Below are positions 10,600 to 23,385 of a stretch of DNA of 64,000 nucleotides, piece by piece. The notes under the pieces were generated by a model that was given only the letters and a program-made list of their open reading frames with translations, was not told the DNA's origin and did no database searches. Location of the stretch: the NCBI GenBank assembly GCA_918026815.1, contig CAKJVC010000057.1, positions 248,001 to 312,000 on the forward strand, in the 5' to 3' direction. Position 1 is the first letter of the stretch. Each line of letters opens with the position of its first letter. Source of the stretch: Chalara sp. BL73. Its lineage: Eukaryota > Ascomycota > Leotiomycetes > Helotiales. The position numbers and the translations under genes are program-made.

Positions 10600-13500
10600 T
10601 TTTTAGGATTATACTTTTATAAAGCTGTATATCACGTAATCAGAAATAAACAAAGTAAATAAATACACAACATTCGCAGCGCAAGCTGTTTTTTACACGC
10701 ACAAGCATTAAAATACCACTAAAAAAAGCAAAAAGTCTGCGCTCGCCGAACGCACAGCTGCTGTACGCAGCTATCGCCGTTGCTGCACTTTTTTTTCAGC
10801 TTTTTTTTGTATATATACTACGCTTAAGATTAAAAGTTCAAAGTTAAAAAATATAAATCGAAGCTAATTTGCGAGCAGCATTTTTTTTTTTTTTTTCGAC
10901 GCTGCTGCCACCACCCGCGCGCTTTTTTTTCTATTTCGCCGCTATTATTTCCGGCGATACTTTTTGTACGGTTTTTTTTTTAGTGTTTCGCGCGGCTTTG
11001 CTAAACGCGGTACTTTTTGTGAAACTCGGAACAACCGGCGTTTTGTTTTTTGTTTAAGTTGCGTTTGCAGCGTTATTACAAAACAAAGCAATAGCGTTTA
11101 TTAGAAAGCTTGCTTTCTTACTAAAGTCAGGACCCAGTGTGTGGGGGCACGTGATGCCGAAAATTGGTGGTTGAGGGCTCAAAACGAATCATATGACTTA
11201 AAAAAGAGTAGTCAGGTGACAGGTCTTTTGCACGGGTCGTTTACAGGTTAGTGCGTTAGCTGCGAACGCTAAGCGCAGCGAAATAAAAGAGTTTAAAAGC
11301 TTTGCTTTTAAAGTTGACTTTTTTACAGGCTTTTAACTTTTTTACAAGCTTTTTCACGGGCCGTTTACAAGCTGTATAGTGCGTTAGCTGTAAAAGCTAA
11401 ACGCAGCGAAATAAAAAAGTTTAAAAATTTAGCTTTTAATTTACAAGCTTTTAAAGTACTATACTTACAAGCTCTTAAACTATTTACAAGTTTTAATAGT
11501 AAAATTAAAATCAAGTGACTTTAAAAACTTTGCGAAAGTGTTTTTAAACACAGGCTATTTACAGGTTTGTATATTAACTACAATATACGTTTTTTAACTT
11601 TAAAGCTTGTAACTGTAGTAAAATATTAAAAATATTAATTAATCAATTAATTAATTACTTTACTTTTTTTATTTGTAATAGCTACTAAATGTTGTTTTGC
11701 GTATACTAATACACGTGAATTCTTTTTATTTCTTTAAAATTTTGCTAACTTTGCTAACAAACTTTTAGCTATTTGTTTTCGATGTCGCAAAGCTCGAGTT
11801 CGATTACAGCAAAAACAAGTTTTACAGCTTGTCGATTTTAATATACAGCTTTAAAAACGTATTAATCGATTTACAAACGTTGTAACACGTTCGAAAACAA
11901 TTGTTGTAAGCTTAAAAACTTTTCGGCTTTTTTTTTTTTTAAAAACAATACTGCTGCTTTTTTTTTTGTATTTAAAATTACTATTAAACAACTTTTTTAA
12001 CAATTTGCAGCAAAACCGAATTTTATATTTACAAAATAATAACAGTATATTTAAAACTTTTACGTAATTATAAATACTATAAAAATAAAAATTTATAACC
12101 GGTATAATAAACGCTAGTTTAAAATGTATTTACAAGCCGGATTTTGTCGGCAGTGTTTTTTACGAAATAAAAACAACTAGTTGCTTTTTTTAATAAACGT
12201 AAATAATAATATAAATTCCGGAAAAAAAAAATTTATTTGCTAGTTTTAAATTAAATTAAAAAAATAATTATAACTCGTTTACACGTTTAAATAGTTGTTT
12301 ATTGCGTTCGCGGCTATTAATATTACTATTCGAGCTATTACGTAAACTTTACACAAAACATTGTTAAAACAATTAATATATTACTTAATTTGCTTATTAA
12401 ACTAAATATAGTACTTTTACGATTATTCGACAGTATTTTTTAAACCGATTTTCGATATTTTTGTTAGTATACTAAAAAATTTCGAATTTGTAAAAATCGA
12501 GTTTTAACTTAATTTCGGTTTTTACAAATTTACTATTTAAATTATAAAAATATTACAATTTCAACAATTCGTATTAATACGTTTTTAAAAAATAATAATA
12601 TTTTTATTATTTTTTATTATTATTAACAATAATAACTTTAATAGTAATTTAAATCCGAATTCGATATATTTTGTTATAAACAACAATTTGTTTTTTTTTA
12701 AATTTTTAATTAATAGTTTTTAATATCGGTATTAACGCTACAAAAGTTAATTTAATACTAGTAAACTTTACAGTTAAACGTACAGTTTAAATTTTATTAA
12801 ATTACGAACTGTTAATACTTTTTATTTGTTCGACTTTTTTAAATAAAATAATTAAAAACGATAAATTGTTTACTATAGCTTTTTTTATTTTTTATTTTAC
12901 TAATTGTACAAAGTTTAATACTTTACGAATTTGTAAAATTAACTTAACGAAATATACGCAGTATTTATTATACTATAAAAATAGCAAATTTAACTAGTAT
13001 TTTTGTTAGCAGTTTTTAGTTTTCAATATTTTAATATAGCAAAAAACTAACAAATCGGCTCGGTTTTACGTTTTTAAATACTTGAAAATTAAAATTTTTA
13101 TTTGTAAAAAATTTGTAAAAATGTTAATTAACAATTCGAATTATATTTTGCTTTAAATTATTCGTTAAAATAGCTGTTTAACCGACACGCGTTTATTTTA
13201 AAAAAATCGAAACAATATTTTATAAGTTTAAACTCGATTTTTTAGTTTTAACGCTATTTTTGGTTTTTTTACGTTTAGTATAACTAATATGCAATAAAAT
13301 AACTTTTATTGTTATTTGTTAAGTCGAAACAAGTTTTTTACGAGTAATAAAATCGCACTACAAAAATAAAAATAAAATAGCGTTTAAACTTGTTTTTATA
13401 TTATTGCTTACTATTTTTATTTTCGATTTACAGTTTTTTTATAGCATATTATTAAACTGTTTTTCGAGTATACCGATTTATAAAATTGTTTAAAATAGCA

Positions 13501-16500
13501 AATTCGTAAATTCGGCTATTTTTACGAACTGTTTTAAATTTTAATTGTATTTTAACTTAATTCGAATACATTTACAAAACTAAAAATTTTTGTTTAATAC
13601 TAAAAAGCGCGAATTACAGCAAAAAACTCGAATTAAACACAGTTTTCGAATATTCGGAATTTAATATTTTTTGCATTTACAAATATAAAAAACACTACAA
13701 ATTAATTTACGGCTTTAATTAATTGTTTTTAACGTTATAATACTTGTATTTAAAACTACTGTTTATAAACAAAAAAAATTTATTAGCATTTTTAGCTTGT
13801 CGGGGTTTTTTTTAAAACTTTTATTTAATACTGTAATAATAACTAAAAATATTAACTACAAAAATTTAATTTTTTTTTCGGCTTAAAACTATACTATTTT
13901 AAACTAAATAATATTTGTAATTACGTTAAACTAGTTAATTAATACTGATATTTAACTGTTTATTACAATTTACGCTGTATTATTTTATTTAAAAAAATAC
14001 GTTTTTAAAACCGAATTTTTTTTAGTGTTATATATAAAACTTTAAGTTTAAAAAATTTTTTATATTAATAACCGCGCTTTTTTGCTGTTTTTTAGTTATT
14101 AAATAAATAAATTAAAAAACGTAACTAGTTTGCTTAAAAAGTATTTTATATTTTATTAAAGTTTTTAGTATAAAAATTTATTTAGCAAATTGTAAATTTT
14201 AATTACTGCTTAAAAAAACAACAAAAAAAATTAATATTTTTTAAATTTAAAAAAGTTTTTATACAATGTTTTATTTTACAGCAATATCGAAAACAGTATT
14301 AAAATTTAGTCGATTTTGCGCTTATTAACATTTTTTGGTTTAAATATTTATAAAGCTAAAATTAAATTAAACAGTTACGTTAGTTTTAAATTAAACTTTA
14401 TGTTTTTAACTATTATTTACAAAATTTAAGTTTTTTTGTTTTGTTTAAATATATAAACTATTGCCGAATAAAATTTATACTATATTATTCGTTTATAAAA
14501 TAAAATAACTTATTTTCGATTAACAAACAAATTTACAAGTTTTACAACAATGCGTTTTCGGCTTGTTTATAAATACATTTTTATTTTTCGAATTATTATA
14601 TCGATTCGGTATTTAACGAAAACTTAAAATTCGATAATAGCAATATTAAACTAAATTTAAAAAAAAACAATACTTTATTAAATAAATTTAAGCTTTTAGT
14701 TTGTTAGTATTTAAATTATAATTTTTTACAAATCGATATTATTAAGTTAAGTTAACGTTTATTTAATTAGCAATATAACTAGTTTATATATATTAGTTAT
14801 TACAATATACGCTCGAATATATAAAAGCAGTTTAAAAATAATAATTAAACTGTATAAATTGTTATAAGTAATTTTTCGCTTAAAAACTTAAATACAAAAC
14901 AGTTAAAATTTTACAATACAGTTGTTTTTTAGTACATTTACAAATTTAGTATAACAGTACTAAAAAAATTTATGTTTTTTTAATTACTATTAAATATAAA
15001 TAGTATTTTTAAATTCGGAAAAACGTATATACTGTTAAAAATTTATGTTCGTTTTTAAAAATTCGCAATTAAAACTAAAAAAAAACAATTCGGTATTTCG
15101 AAATATTTTTACAAGTATTGCAGTTTTTAATATTATCAGTTAAACTTTATATAGTTTGTTTCGACTTTTAGTTAAAAATAAAAAATCGAATATAAATACA
15201 TCGATTTTACAAATTTTATAAAATTAGTTTTAGTATTGTTGATTTTTAATTATTAATAAAAAATTTAAAATAAACTTAAAAACTTTGTTGCTAATTAACA
15301 ATCGTTTATAAACAGTTTTTTTTTTAAATATACTTTTTTTCGAAAATATAAACGTTTTGTTATATAAAATCTTTTTTTAATTATTGTTTATAAAAAAAAA
15401 GCTATTATATATTTCGATTGTTTAAACCGAATTTTATACTATTAAAAACTAATGTTTATATCGAGTTTTTAATCGATTTGTTTAATTAACTTAAATTATA
15501 TAATAATAATAAAAAAACGATTTTTTAACTAAGTTTTAAACTGTTTTAAATAAATTACAAGTTTTTTAGTTATTAATTGCTAGCTAAAAACTGTTTTGTA
15601 TATATATCGCAAATATACTTTTTGTATTCGAAATTCAAAATTTTGCGATTGTTTTACGGTTTTATTATACTAAAAACGAAATTATAAAACAAAACTTTGT
15701 TTTTTTAATTATATTACAACAGTTTATTATTAAAATTACAATTCGGCATACCGGTTATAACACTGTTCGAACTATTAAAAATAAAGCCGATAATTTGTTA
15801 CTAAAGCTTTATATATATATCAGCGTTTATATTATACTTACAATTAATTTATAAACCGAATATAGTTTAGTTAACAGTTTTATAAAAACTATTATTAATA
15901 TATTTTAATTTACAAATACAACGCTTTTTACAACTATATTTTTAGTATTGCTTATTCGTTTTAATATTTATATTAGCTCGAATTTTTTAAACTGTTTATT
16001 CGAATTTTTTTTTATTTTTTTTATTATATTTATAATTATAAAAGCGTTTTTTGTTTACAAACTTAGTTTTTTTTATAGTTTATTTATATTATTACAGTTT
16101 ACAAAAGTTAAAAATTAACTTTTTTTTAAATTGTATTAAACTTAAATTAAAAAAAGCATTGTATCGGCTTTTTATATATTACAGTTTTACGAGTAAAAAC
16201 TTTAAATAATTTGCTTTTTAAAAGTTTTTTTAACTTTAAACAGTTTATAAACAAAAAATTAGTTATTTTTAAAAATCGAAAACTAAATTTTACTTGTAAA
16301 AATGCGCAATTACTGTAATTATATACTTGTAAAATTTGTAGTATTTGTAACTGTAAAAAACAAAAACTGTTTATAACTTATTTATTTAGTTTTACTATTT
16401 TAAAATAATTTTAATTTTTTTGTTTTTTTTAATATAACAATAATAATTACTATTACAACTATTTAAAATTAATTAATAATACTATCGCAATACTTTTTGT

Positions 16501-17650
16501 TTTTACAAAATTTATATTTTACTATTTAAAAAAAAATAAAAATAACAATTATTTTTGTTGTTTTAACTTAAGTTCGGTTTAATAGTAATAAAAATAAAAA
16601 TAAAAATAAAAATAAAAATAAAAATAAAAATAAAAATAAAAATAAAAATAAAAATAAAAATAAAAATAAAAATAAAAATAAAAATAAAAATAAAAATAAA
16701 AATAAAAATAAAAATAAAAATAAAAATAAAAATAAAAATAAAAATAAAAAAACCGATAACTACAATAAGTTCACGAATATTTTTTAAATTAATTTTATTA
16801 TTGTTAACTGTATTAAACTCGAAACTTGTTTTTTCGGTTTATTTTATTGTTATTATAGTTGTTTTAACTATTATACTAATTGTTTAAAATTTTGTTTTAT
16901 ATTCGAATCGGTTTGTTAATACAAGTCGCTTTTTAAATATAAAAACGCTATTAAGTTATATAATTCAAAAAAAAAGTTACAAATTATAAACATTATATTT
17001 ATATTCGGCCGGCTAAAGTTTAAACTGTTTGTGTTATAGTAAATAAGTATTTCGAAAATAGTTGTATTAATTATTATTATAATAATAAAAAAATCCGGTA
17101 TAGTTTTTATAAATTTACAAATTGTTTTTTTTGCTTTTCGATTTATAACTAACGTTACAAACTTGTAAACAATCAAATTACAACTGTTATAATTGTTACA
17201 GTTGTAAATATAGCTGTAATTATTAATTTTGTTGTTTTTGTTGTTTTTTTAACTGCTAAAAACTTTTTTGCTCGTTTTTTTCGGCGTATTGTTTTTATTA
17301 ATATATTTTCGGTATTTCGTAATTGTATTGCTTGTAAACTTATATTTAGTATATACATTTTAATTGTTTATAACTAACGATTTTTACTTGTAAACTAAAA
17401 TTACAAATTAAATTCAAGTTTTTTATTGTTTTTGTGCAAAACGTATATATTAAATTGCAAAACACTATAAAAAAATTTCGAAGCGCTATATTTAGCTAGC
17501 AAAGTTATATACGAAAAAAGCTAGTAAATTAAATAAAAATAAAAATATTTTTTAGTTTTCGAGCTTGTAACGTAGTTTTCAAGTAATTACAAACCGAATA
17601 CAAACTGTAAAGTTTTTTAAACGCAGCGAAATATAAAAGTTTAAAAGCTG
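10600..17650. repeat. AT-rich, RIP-like relic of transposable elements
   Basis: About 7 kb of extremely AT-rich sequence with dense stop codons in all frames; the few open frames have no domain. TpA is abundant and G/C runs are nearly absent, as expected after C-to-T changes at CpA on both strands. A unit containing acgcagcgaaataaaa recurs near 11271-11290, 11399-11417 and 17617-17635, and an inverted match (agaaagcttgcttt against aaagcaagctttct) joins 11103-11116 with 17688-17701. These suggest the worn termini of one large element spanning about 11.1-17.7 kb. Its class cannot be determined by eye. Confidence 0.7.
16589..16751. repeat. Hexanucleotide microsatellite (TAAAAA)n, about 27 copies
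   Basis: About 160 bp of nearly perfect six-base tandem repeat inside the AT-rich block, with no visible interruption. It is much less decayed than its surroundings, which suggests recent expansion by slippage. Confidence 0.92.
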
Positions 17651-18226
17651 GCCCCTATATAAATACGTGATAATTTATAGAATTAAAAAGCAAGCTTTCT
17701 ATTTTCGATTGTTACACCTAACGAGCGCCTTTATTACAATATAAATGCCAAGTATAGCACTTATTGCTAACTATACTTGTTTAGGCATTGTTGCGTTTTT
17801 GTTTACTTAATAGTCGCTCGTGTCACGATCATAGATCATGTGACCTAGCTGTGCTTGTCATGTCATGTGATTACCCCTCATTGTTATTATAGTCGCGTAC
17901 AACAACAATTACATCTTCCTCCTTAGTTTAGTATTCTTGTAATAGAACCACCTATTAGCCGCCTAACCAGGCCTCAGGATTTAGCTTCGTGACATTTACA
18001 AGAATCTATAGCTGGGGGGAAAAAAGGAGCTCGAGAAGAGCAAGCTATATATACACGAAGAAGCCCTAGTGGCTCAGCCACAGTATGTCACGTGATAGAC
18101 CAGGGTCGGCGTGTGACAATTCCGATGTTTAATGATTAGGAGTATATTTCGCAAATTGTATATATTTAATAATACTAGCTAGTTTTACGGTTATTTTTGA
18201 ACTTGTTAAAAAAAATAGTTTCGCGA
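17651..18226. repeat. Less decayed island with LTR-like ends
   Basis: Base composition returns to normal here. TGTCACG at 17821 is mirrored by CGTGACA at 17988-17994 and by GTGACA ending at 18118, so one or two LTR pieces probably lie here, but no target duplication fits either pairing. The interval 18002-18064 (runs of G then A, GAGCTC, CTATATATACACG) recurs in similar form at 49314-49380. Confidence 0.4.
18002..18118 (+). repeat. Dispersed repeat, copy 1
   Basis: Shares an ordered set of blocks with 49314-49425: gaatcta, GGGGGGAAAAA, GAGCTC, AGAGCA, GCTATATATACACG and GAAGC. The TATA-like core suggests an LTR promoter piece. No coding content. Confidence 0.6.
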
Positions 18227-18486
18227 TGTAACGACGCAAGGAATCACTGGCTAGAATAGAGGCATATGGGAGTGCGTACAATAGGCTGATAGTGATTGCC
18301 TTATAGGTCTAAAGTACTAAAGATACAAAAACATAAGGAGCAACTGTAAAGAATATAAACAGGCCTTTATATAGGCGACTCCGACTCTCCCCCGTATTGG
18401 GTCTGAAACCCCTTATACCCTGATCATCACCCCTTGCTCCTGTATCATGACCTCCGTGTTGTACCCTGGGCATACCGATTGTTACA
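18227..18486. mobile_element. Solo LTR (260 bp), family with TGTAACGAC start, copy 1
   Basis: Starts TGTAACGACG and ends GATTGTTACA (TGTAAC and GTTACA are mirror ends). The five bases CGCGA lie directly on both sides (18222-18226 and 18487-18491), a perfect target duplication. A close copy with its own target duplication is at 27021-27259. No internal retrotransposon sequence adjoins it, so it is a solo LTR left by recombination. Confidence 0.88.
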
Positions 18487-19687
18487 CGCGACGTGTTACA
18501 ACAAATATAATAACCGTAAAAAAGAAAAGTATTGTAAAAAGATAAAATAAAGCGTTTAGTAATATAGTTAAAAATAGTACAATTAAAATTAAACGTAAAA
18601 AAAAAAAGAGTAAATCTACAAGCCGCAAAACGCGCTAACACTTGTTACGCGATATTGCAATATATTTCTACTGTAACAAAACCAACAATAGTTTAACTAA
18701 TAAAATGTAAATTAAACTAACTGCTAGCTTAATTGAAAGCTTAACATTGCGGCTTTTAATTTCATTAATATTTCCAATAATTGTATTAGCAGTTATTAAT
18801 TTATTTGCAAGAATAGTAAAAATCGCGAATGTAAAAATTTTGTTGAAGTAAATCACATAGTTACTTAATGAACGATTTGAAATTATTTTACATTATATAT
18901 TGTAGAGATTTAAGATTTTTAGCACTAAGTTTTATATTACGTTAGTGCTGTAAGTTAGTTATAAAGCAAAAGTAATCGTTGATTTAAAGTTATGCTACAT
19001 GTTCCACCGCCGATTCAACTCCCGGTTCAACTGTACCGCTAAACCCTTTTCAGTTACGCTAAGCCTATTTCGGCCCCGACTCAAGTTGAATCGACGCCCG
19101 CCTTATGTGAAGGTCGAGGATCGTTTTTTGGTGTGTCACCACTCTCCTGTTTTTTAGGCGGTGGTACGCACAGAATAACTGGTAGAGTGTTAGGAATTGC
19201 CTTTCAAAATTGCTGCAATTGTGTGGATTTCTCCATGACCCATTAGACAACTCACAAGATTATTGATTGTACTTGTAGCCCTGGTCGCGTAGCGCATTGG
19301 TGTCCCAGAATATCGAGTGGTGCCACTGGCGTTTTGAATTGATTTTTGCGGTTGAAGTCTTTTGGACATATTTTGATATTCCCTCGAGAATAACTGGTAG
19401 GGCTCTTATACCAAACAACCTCCTGGCATCTAAACCTGTTCGTTATCGATATTGTGGCACCCACTAAAACAACCTCGGCGTCCACACTGGGACCAAACTA
19501 ATAACGAACAGATAGAATAATAGTAGTAAATTAATCAATTAATCATACCACACTTATGTCACCTGATTAAAATCGCCTAAAATCCAACTAGATTGCTAAC
19601 TTATTCCTGCTACTATAGAACTTAATATTCTTATCATTCTTAGTTTGACTATGTACATACTATAGACATAGGAGGGCGATGGCTGAA
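18487..19687. repeat. AT-rich to mixed transposon-derived sequence
   Basis: Strongly AT-rich to about 18990, then mixed composition. Minus-strand open frames at 19065-19250 and 19252-19485 abut each other but hold no recognisable domain; they may be a fragment of a mobile-element protein. No host gene is supported. Confidence 0.4.
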
Positions 19688-20037
19688 TGTTACGCGCATC
19701 ACTAACAGGCTTATGCCTTAGGGGCCTGAGGCTCGGTGGACTCGGTCCACACAGAGAACCCCTGGGGTATGAATCACGTGATGGATCATGGATCATGCTA
19801 TGATCCACGATCCATGGATCATGGGCTATACAATGATCCAACCCACAAGGAATCTATATAAGTAGATAGCTTTCCCAGTAGATAGGAGCTTCGTGCTCAA
19901 CTCAAATAGTATTCTTTTAGCATACTTGTTATTGGGATCTAATCCTTATATGTGATATACCTGCTTCTCCCCAGACCAACAACCCTCGGACCAAGATCTT
20001 CTATCTATATCGGTTGTAGGCTGATAGGACCGTAACA
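19688..20037. mobile_element. Solo LTR (350 bp), TGTTACG/CGTAACA family
   Basis: Ends TGTTACG and CGTAACA are exact mirror images, and CTGAA lies directly on both sides (19683-19687 and 20038-20042). A TCTATATAAG box occurs near 19851-19860. A cluster of overlapping ggatcatgg/ccatgatcc palindromes sits at about 19780-19826, upstream of the TATA box. It differs from the 18.2-kb family, so at least two LTR families inserted close together. Confidence 0.85.
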
Positions 20038-20864
20038 CTGAACACCTGTATGCGGTGCCCTCTACGAACCTGGAATCGGTATTACTCTCCTGAGGCAGTT
20101 TAATAACGATTCCAGAGCCGAGATTCAGCCCAAACAGTGATATAAAAGGATTTCTGGGGCCAAAACAAAAAAAAAAGCAGAGTTTTCACGCTAAAGCTAA
20201 AAAAAATTTTATAAGTATTACTTCGATTTAACAACAAATCTTTTACAATACTAAAAAACGAGTTGAAACACGACTTAGGCTACTTTCGAACTAGTTTTTA
20301 ATTATTTGCATTTGTTTATTATACAAGTTTCGAAATATATATTGTAAAAAAACTAAAAAAGTAAACCGGAAAAATAACAGAAAGTTATACGTACAACAAA
20401 ATAACAATACAAACACTTAAGTAGTTTGTACTTTTAATAAATATATATTTATAGCTGGAAGAAAAATCGCGAAAAAAAGTCGACAAAACGAAAGCTGTAA
20501 TAAAAAAAAACGTGTACAAAACGAAAAAATCGACAGACGTAAAAGATTTTTTTTATTGAAACTCGATTTTTAATACTTACTAGAATATATAAAAAGTTTT
20601 TTGGAAAAAGTGTGTTAAAGCTACTAGTTTATTAATATTGGCTAGTACAGTTTTTGTAAAGTACTTGTGCTTTTGTTTCGTTTTTTTTTACTTTCAAGAA
20701 TTTGTATATATTGTCAACTCCTCAACCGAATTGCTAGGCCCGAGTGCCCCGGCCGTGCTACATAGTCCTCGACTGATACAGCACGTTAAAAGGAATAATA
20801 ATAATAATAATACTATAGACATAAATACTAGACAAGCTATTATAAATTCTATTAGTTAATATTA
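20038..20864. repeat. AT-rich relic sequence
   Basis: Mixed sequence to about 20160, then strongly AT-rich, with a GC-richer patch at about 20718-20780 and a short AAT triplet run near 20792-20808. The + frame at 20638-20859 has no domain. No gene supported. Confidence 0.4.
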
Positions 20865-20940
20865 ACGGCAAATGTCTCAAATACCATCAAAAAGTCGATA
20901 AATATCTGAAATACCACCACCGAATTTGAAGGCTTTTTAT
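20865..20940 (+). repeat. Left terminal inverted repeat
   Basis: Left TIR of the 2.6-kb element; matches the reverse complement of 23386-23461 over about 76 bases with about nine differences, several of them transitions. Confidence 0.85.
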
Positions 20941-23385
20941 AATACCACAAATAATAGTATTTTAGAAAACCACTAAATAATTGATAGTATTTAAAAAAGC
21001 TTTTAACATTTTTAAATTTTTAATAGTATTTCAGAAAGCTACTAAATAATTAATAGTATTTAAAAAAAACTTTTAATACTTACTGTAAACACATTGTAAA
21101 TACGCTGTAAATAAAATATAAACCAAAAATCAATATACTTTTATTGTTGTATTTTTAAAATTAATTATATTTTATAAGTTTTTTTAAACTTTGTAAAAAA
21201 TCGTAAAACTAAATTTGTAAGTTAAATAGAATTTTAATTAAAAATATCGCTGTCGACTTTTGAAAATTTATAGCTGCTATTACTTATATTTAGCTTAATA
21301 GTTTAATCAACTTTTTTAATTTGTATATTTAACTTTTAATCGGAGTGTAATTTCTTTTTTTTGTCGATATTTAATTAATTTTTTACTTTTTTTACTATTT
21401 TCATTTTTAAATTCCGATTATAGCTATTCGTAAACTTGTTTTCGACGTTTATTTAAAACAAGCTAATTTGTACAGCGACAACGATTTTAATTTTATTTAA
21501 AGCAATTTTTACAGCGTGTTTGTTTTTTGTTTTACTCGCTTTTGCGTACGCGTTTTGTTCGAAGTCGGCCAGCTGTTTTGCGCAAATCGATAGTTTAATT
21601 AAATCGTTACGAAAAAAGTTTTCGATTAAAACTAGTAATACTATATAGCAGTAAGTCGATTCGTAAATTTGCGTAATAAAATACTAATTAAAAAGCTTAA
21701 TTAAATCAATTTGCAGAAATTTTGCAGCGGCAATTGCGTAAAAACAAAGCGATTAATATTTATTAAAATCTGTACAGTCGCAATACTTTTAATTTAAAAC
21801 AACTATTTACTTTCGGCTTAATTTAAGATTTTCGACTTGCGTAATATTTTAATTTAAAAAATAAACTCGATATCGACAAAAAACTTATATTCGGCTTTTA
21901 AATTTAATTATTAGCACGTTAACAAAATTATTAAATTTACTACTTTTTAAACGCTTTTTAAACTACGTTTTAGTCGCTACTAAATAAATACTGTTTAGTA
22001 ATCGAAAAAAAAGCAAACGTCGATAATTACTTTAAACCGAATTTAACAATTCGACAATATTAAAAATATTATAACTAAATCGAAAATATTTAAAATATGT
22101 TTTAGTTTAAAGCTTTTTGTCGATATTGCAAAAGTAATCGAAAACAAGCATATTTAGTTTTTTTAACTTTATTATTTCGGCTTTAAACAATAATAGCGTT
22201 TTAGTTTTATATACTTTCTAAAAAAGTAACTTTACTTTATTACCGAATTTTTGCTGTAAATTATTTGCAATATACTAATAATAGTAAAAATAAATTGCTG
22301 CAAAATACTTTTTTACTATAGTTTTCGCTATACTTTTTTTACGATTAAAAATAAAAGTATAGCGGCGTTGCAAAGTTACTAGAAAAACAATTTTTAAATA
22401 ACGTAAAAACTAATTTTACTAATACTTTTTTTTAATAAGTATTAATATTTAAACTAAAAGCACTATTTTGTTGTTAGTATTAATTTTACAACAAATTAAC
22501 AATATTATACAATATTATACAATATTGCGACTTTGTATAAGTTTTATTAAAAGCAAAAAACCGACGAAACTGTTTTGCAGTTAAACAAAAAAAGCTTAAA
22601 ACAAAAAAAAGCTGTTTAAAATACGTTATTAGTTTATGTTTAAAATACAGCGTAATTGTTTTTATCGATTTTTTTTAAAATTTTCGATATAGCTAAAAAA
22701 ATAGCGCAAACGATTTAGTTTTATTATTATACATTTAGTTAAAAACAGTTTGTTTTATACGATACGCTTAAAAGTACGGAATTTTGTTATAAAATTGCAA
22801 GCGTTTAGTTAATTGAATTTGTTTTAAAGTAATTTTAGAATTTTCGATAAGCGAAAAACAATAATAAAATGTTATATACTTTAAACTGTTTATATTTAAA
22901 ACTTAAAAGTAATTTGTAAAAAAGCAAATATAGAGTTTTAAATAAGTTATAACAATTCTTTTTTTTTTTTTTTAAATTACAAGCTTTAATTTTGAATTTG
23001 CAGTTACGCGGCGTTTAATATACAATATTAAATCGTTTTTTATTTAAATAAGTAGCTTTTTATAATTTAAAAACGCTTGCAACAAAACTTTTAATAGTTA
23101 ACTTAGCTGAAAAAATATTAAACAACGTAAAACTTATTTCGAAAACTATAATACGATATTAATAAAATTACAATTAAAAAGAATAAAAAAAATTCAAGTT
23201 ACAATAGTATTAAAGTTTGTAAGTTATGTGTTTTAGTTTTTTAGCGGCAAATAGTAGTACGTTAAATATTTGCTAACAAAATGATAGTATTTCAAAAAAC
23301 TTACTTGTAACTACTAGAATATTTGAAATACTATTATTTGGTTGGCAAATATCTGACGTACTACTGTTTCAAAACTGTAGTACGC

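Noticed and set aside
16916..17358. Minus-strand frames in the AT-rich block
   Set aside because: They consist almost only of Ile, Asn, Lys, Phe and Thr, as expected from AT-rich non-coding DNA.
17821..18118. A 298-bp solo LTR with TGTCACG and GTGTGACA ends
   Set aside because: The flanks GCTCG and ATTCC do not agree, and an alternative end at 17994 fits as well. Kept only as an LTR-like island.
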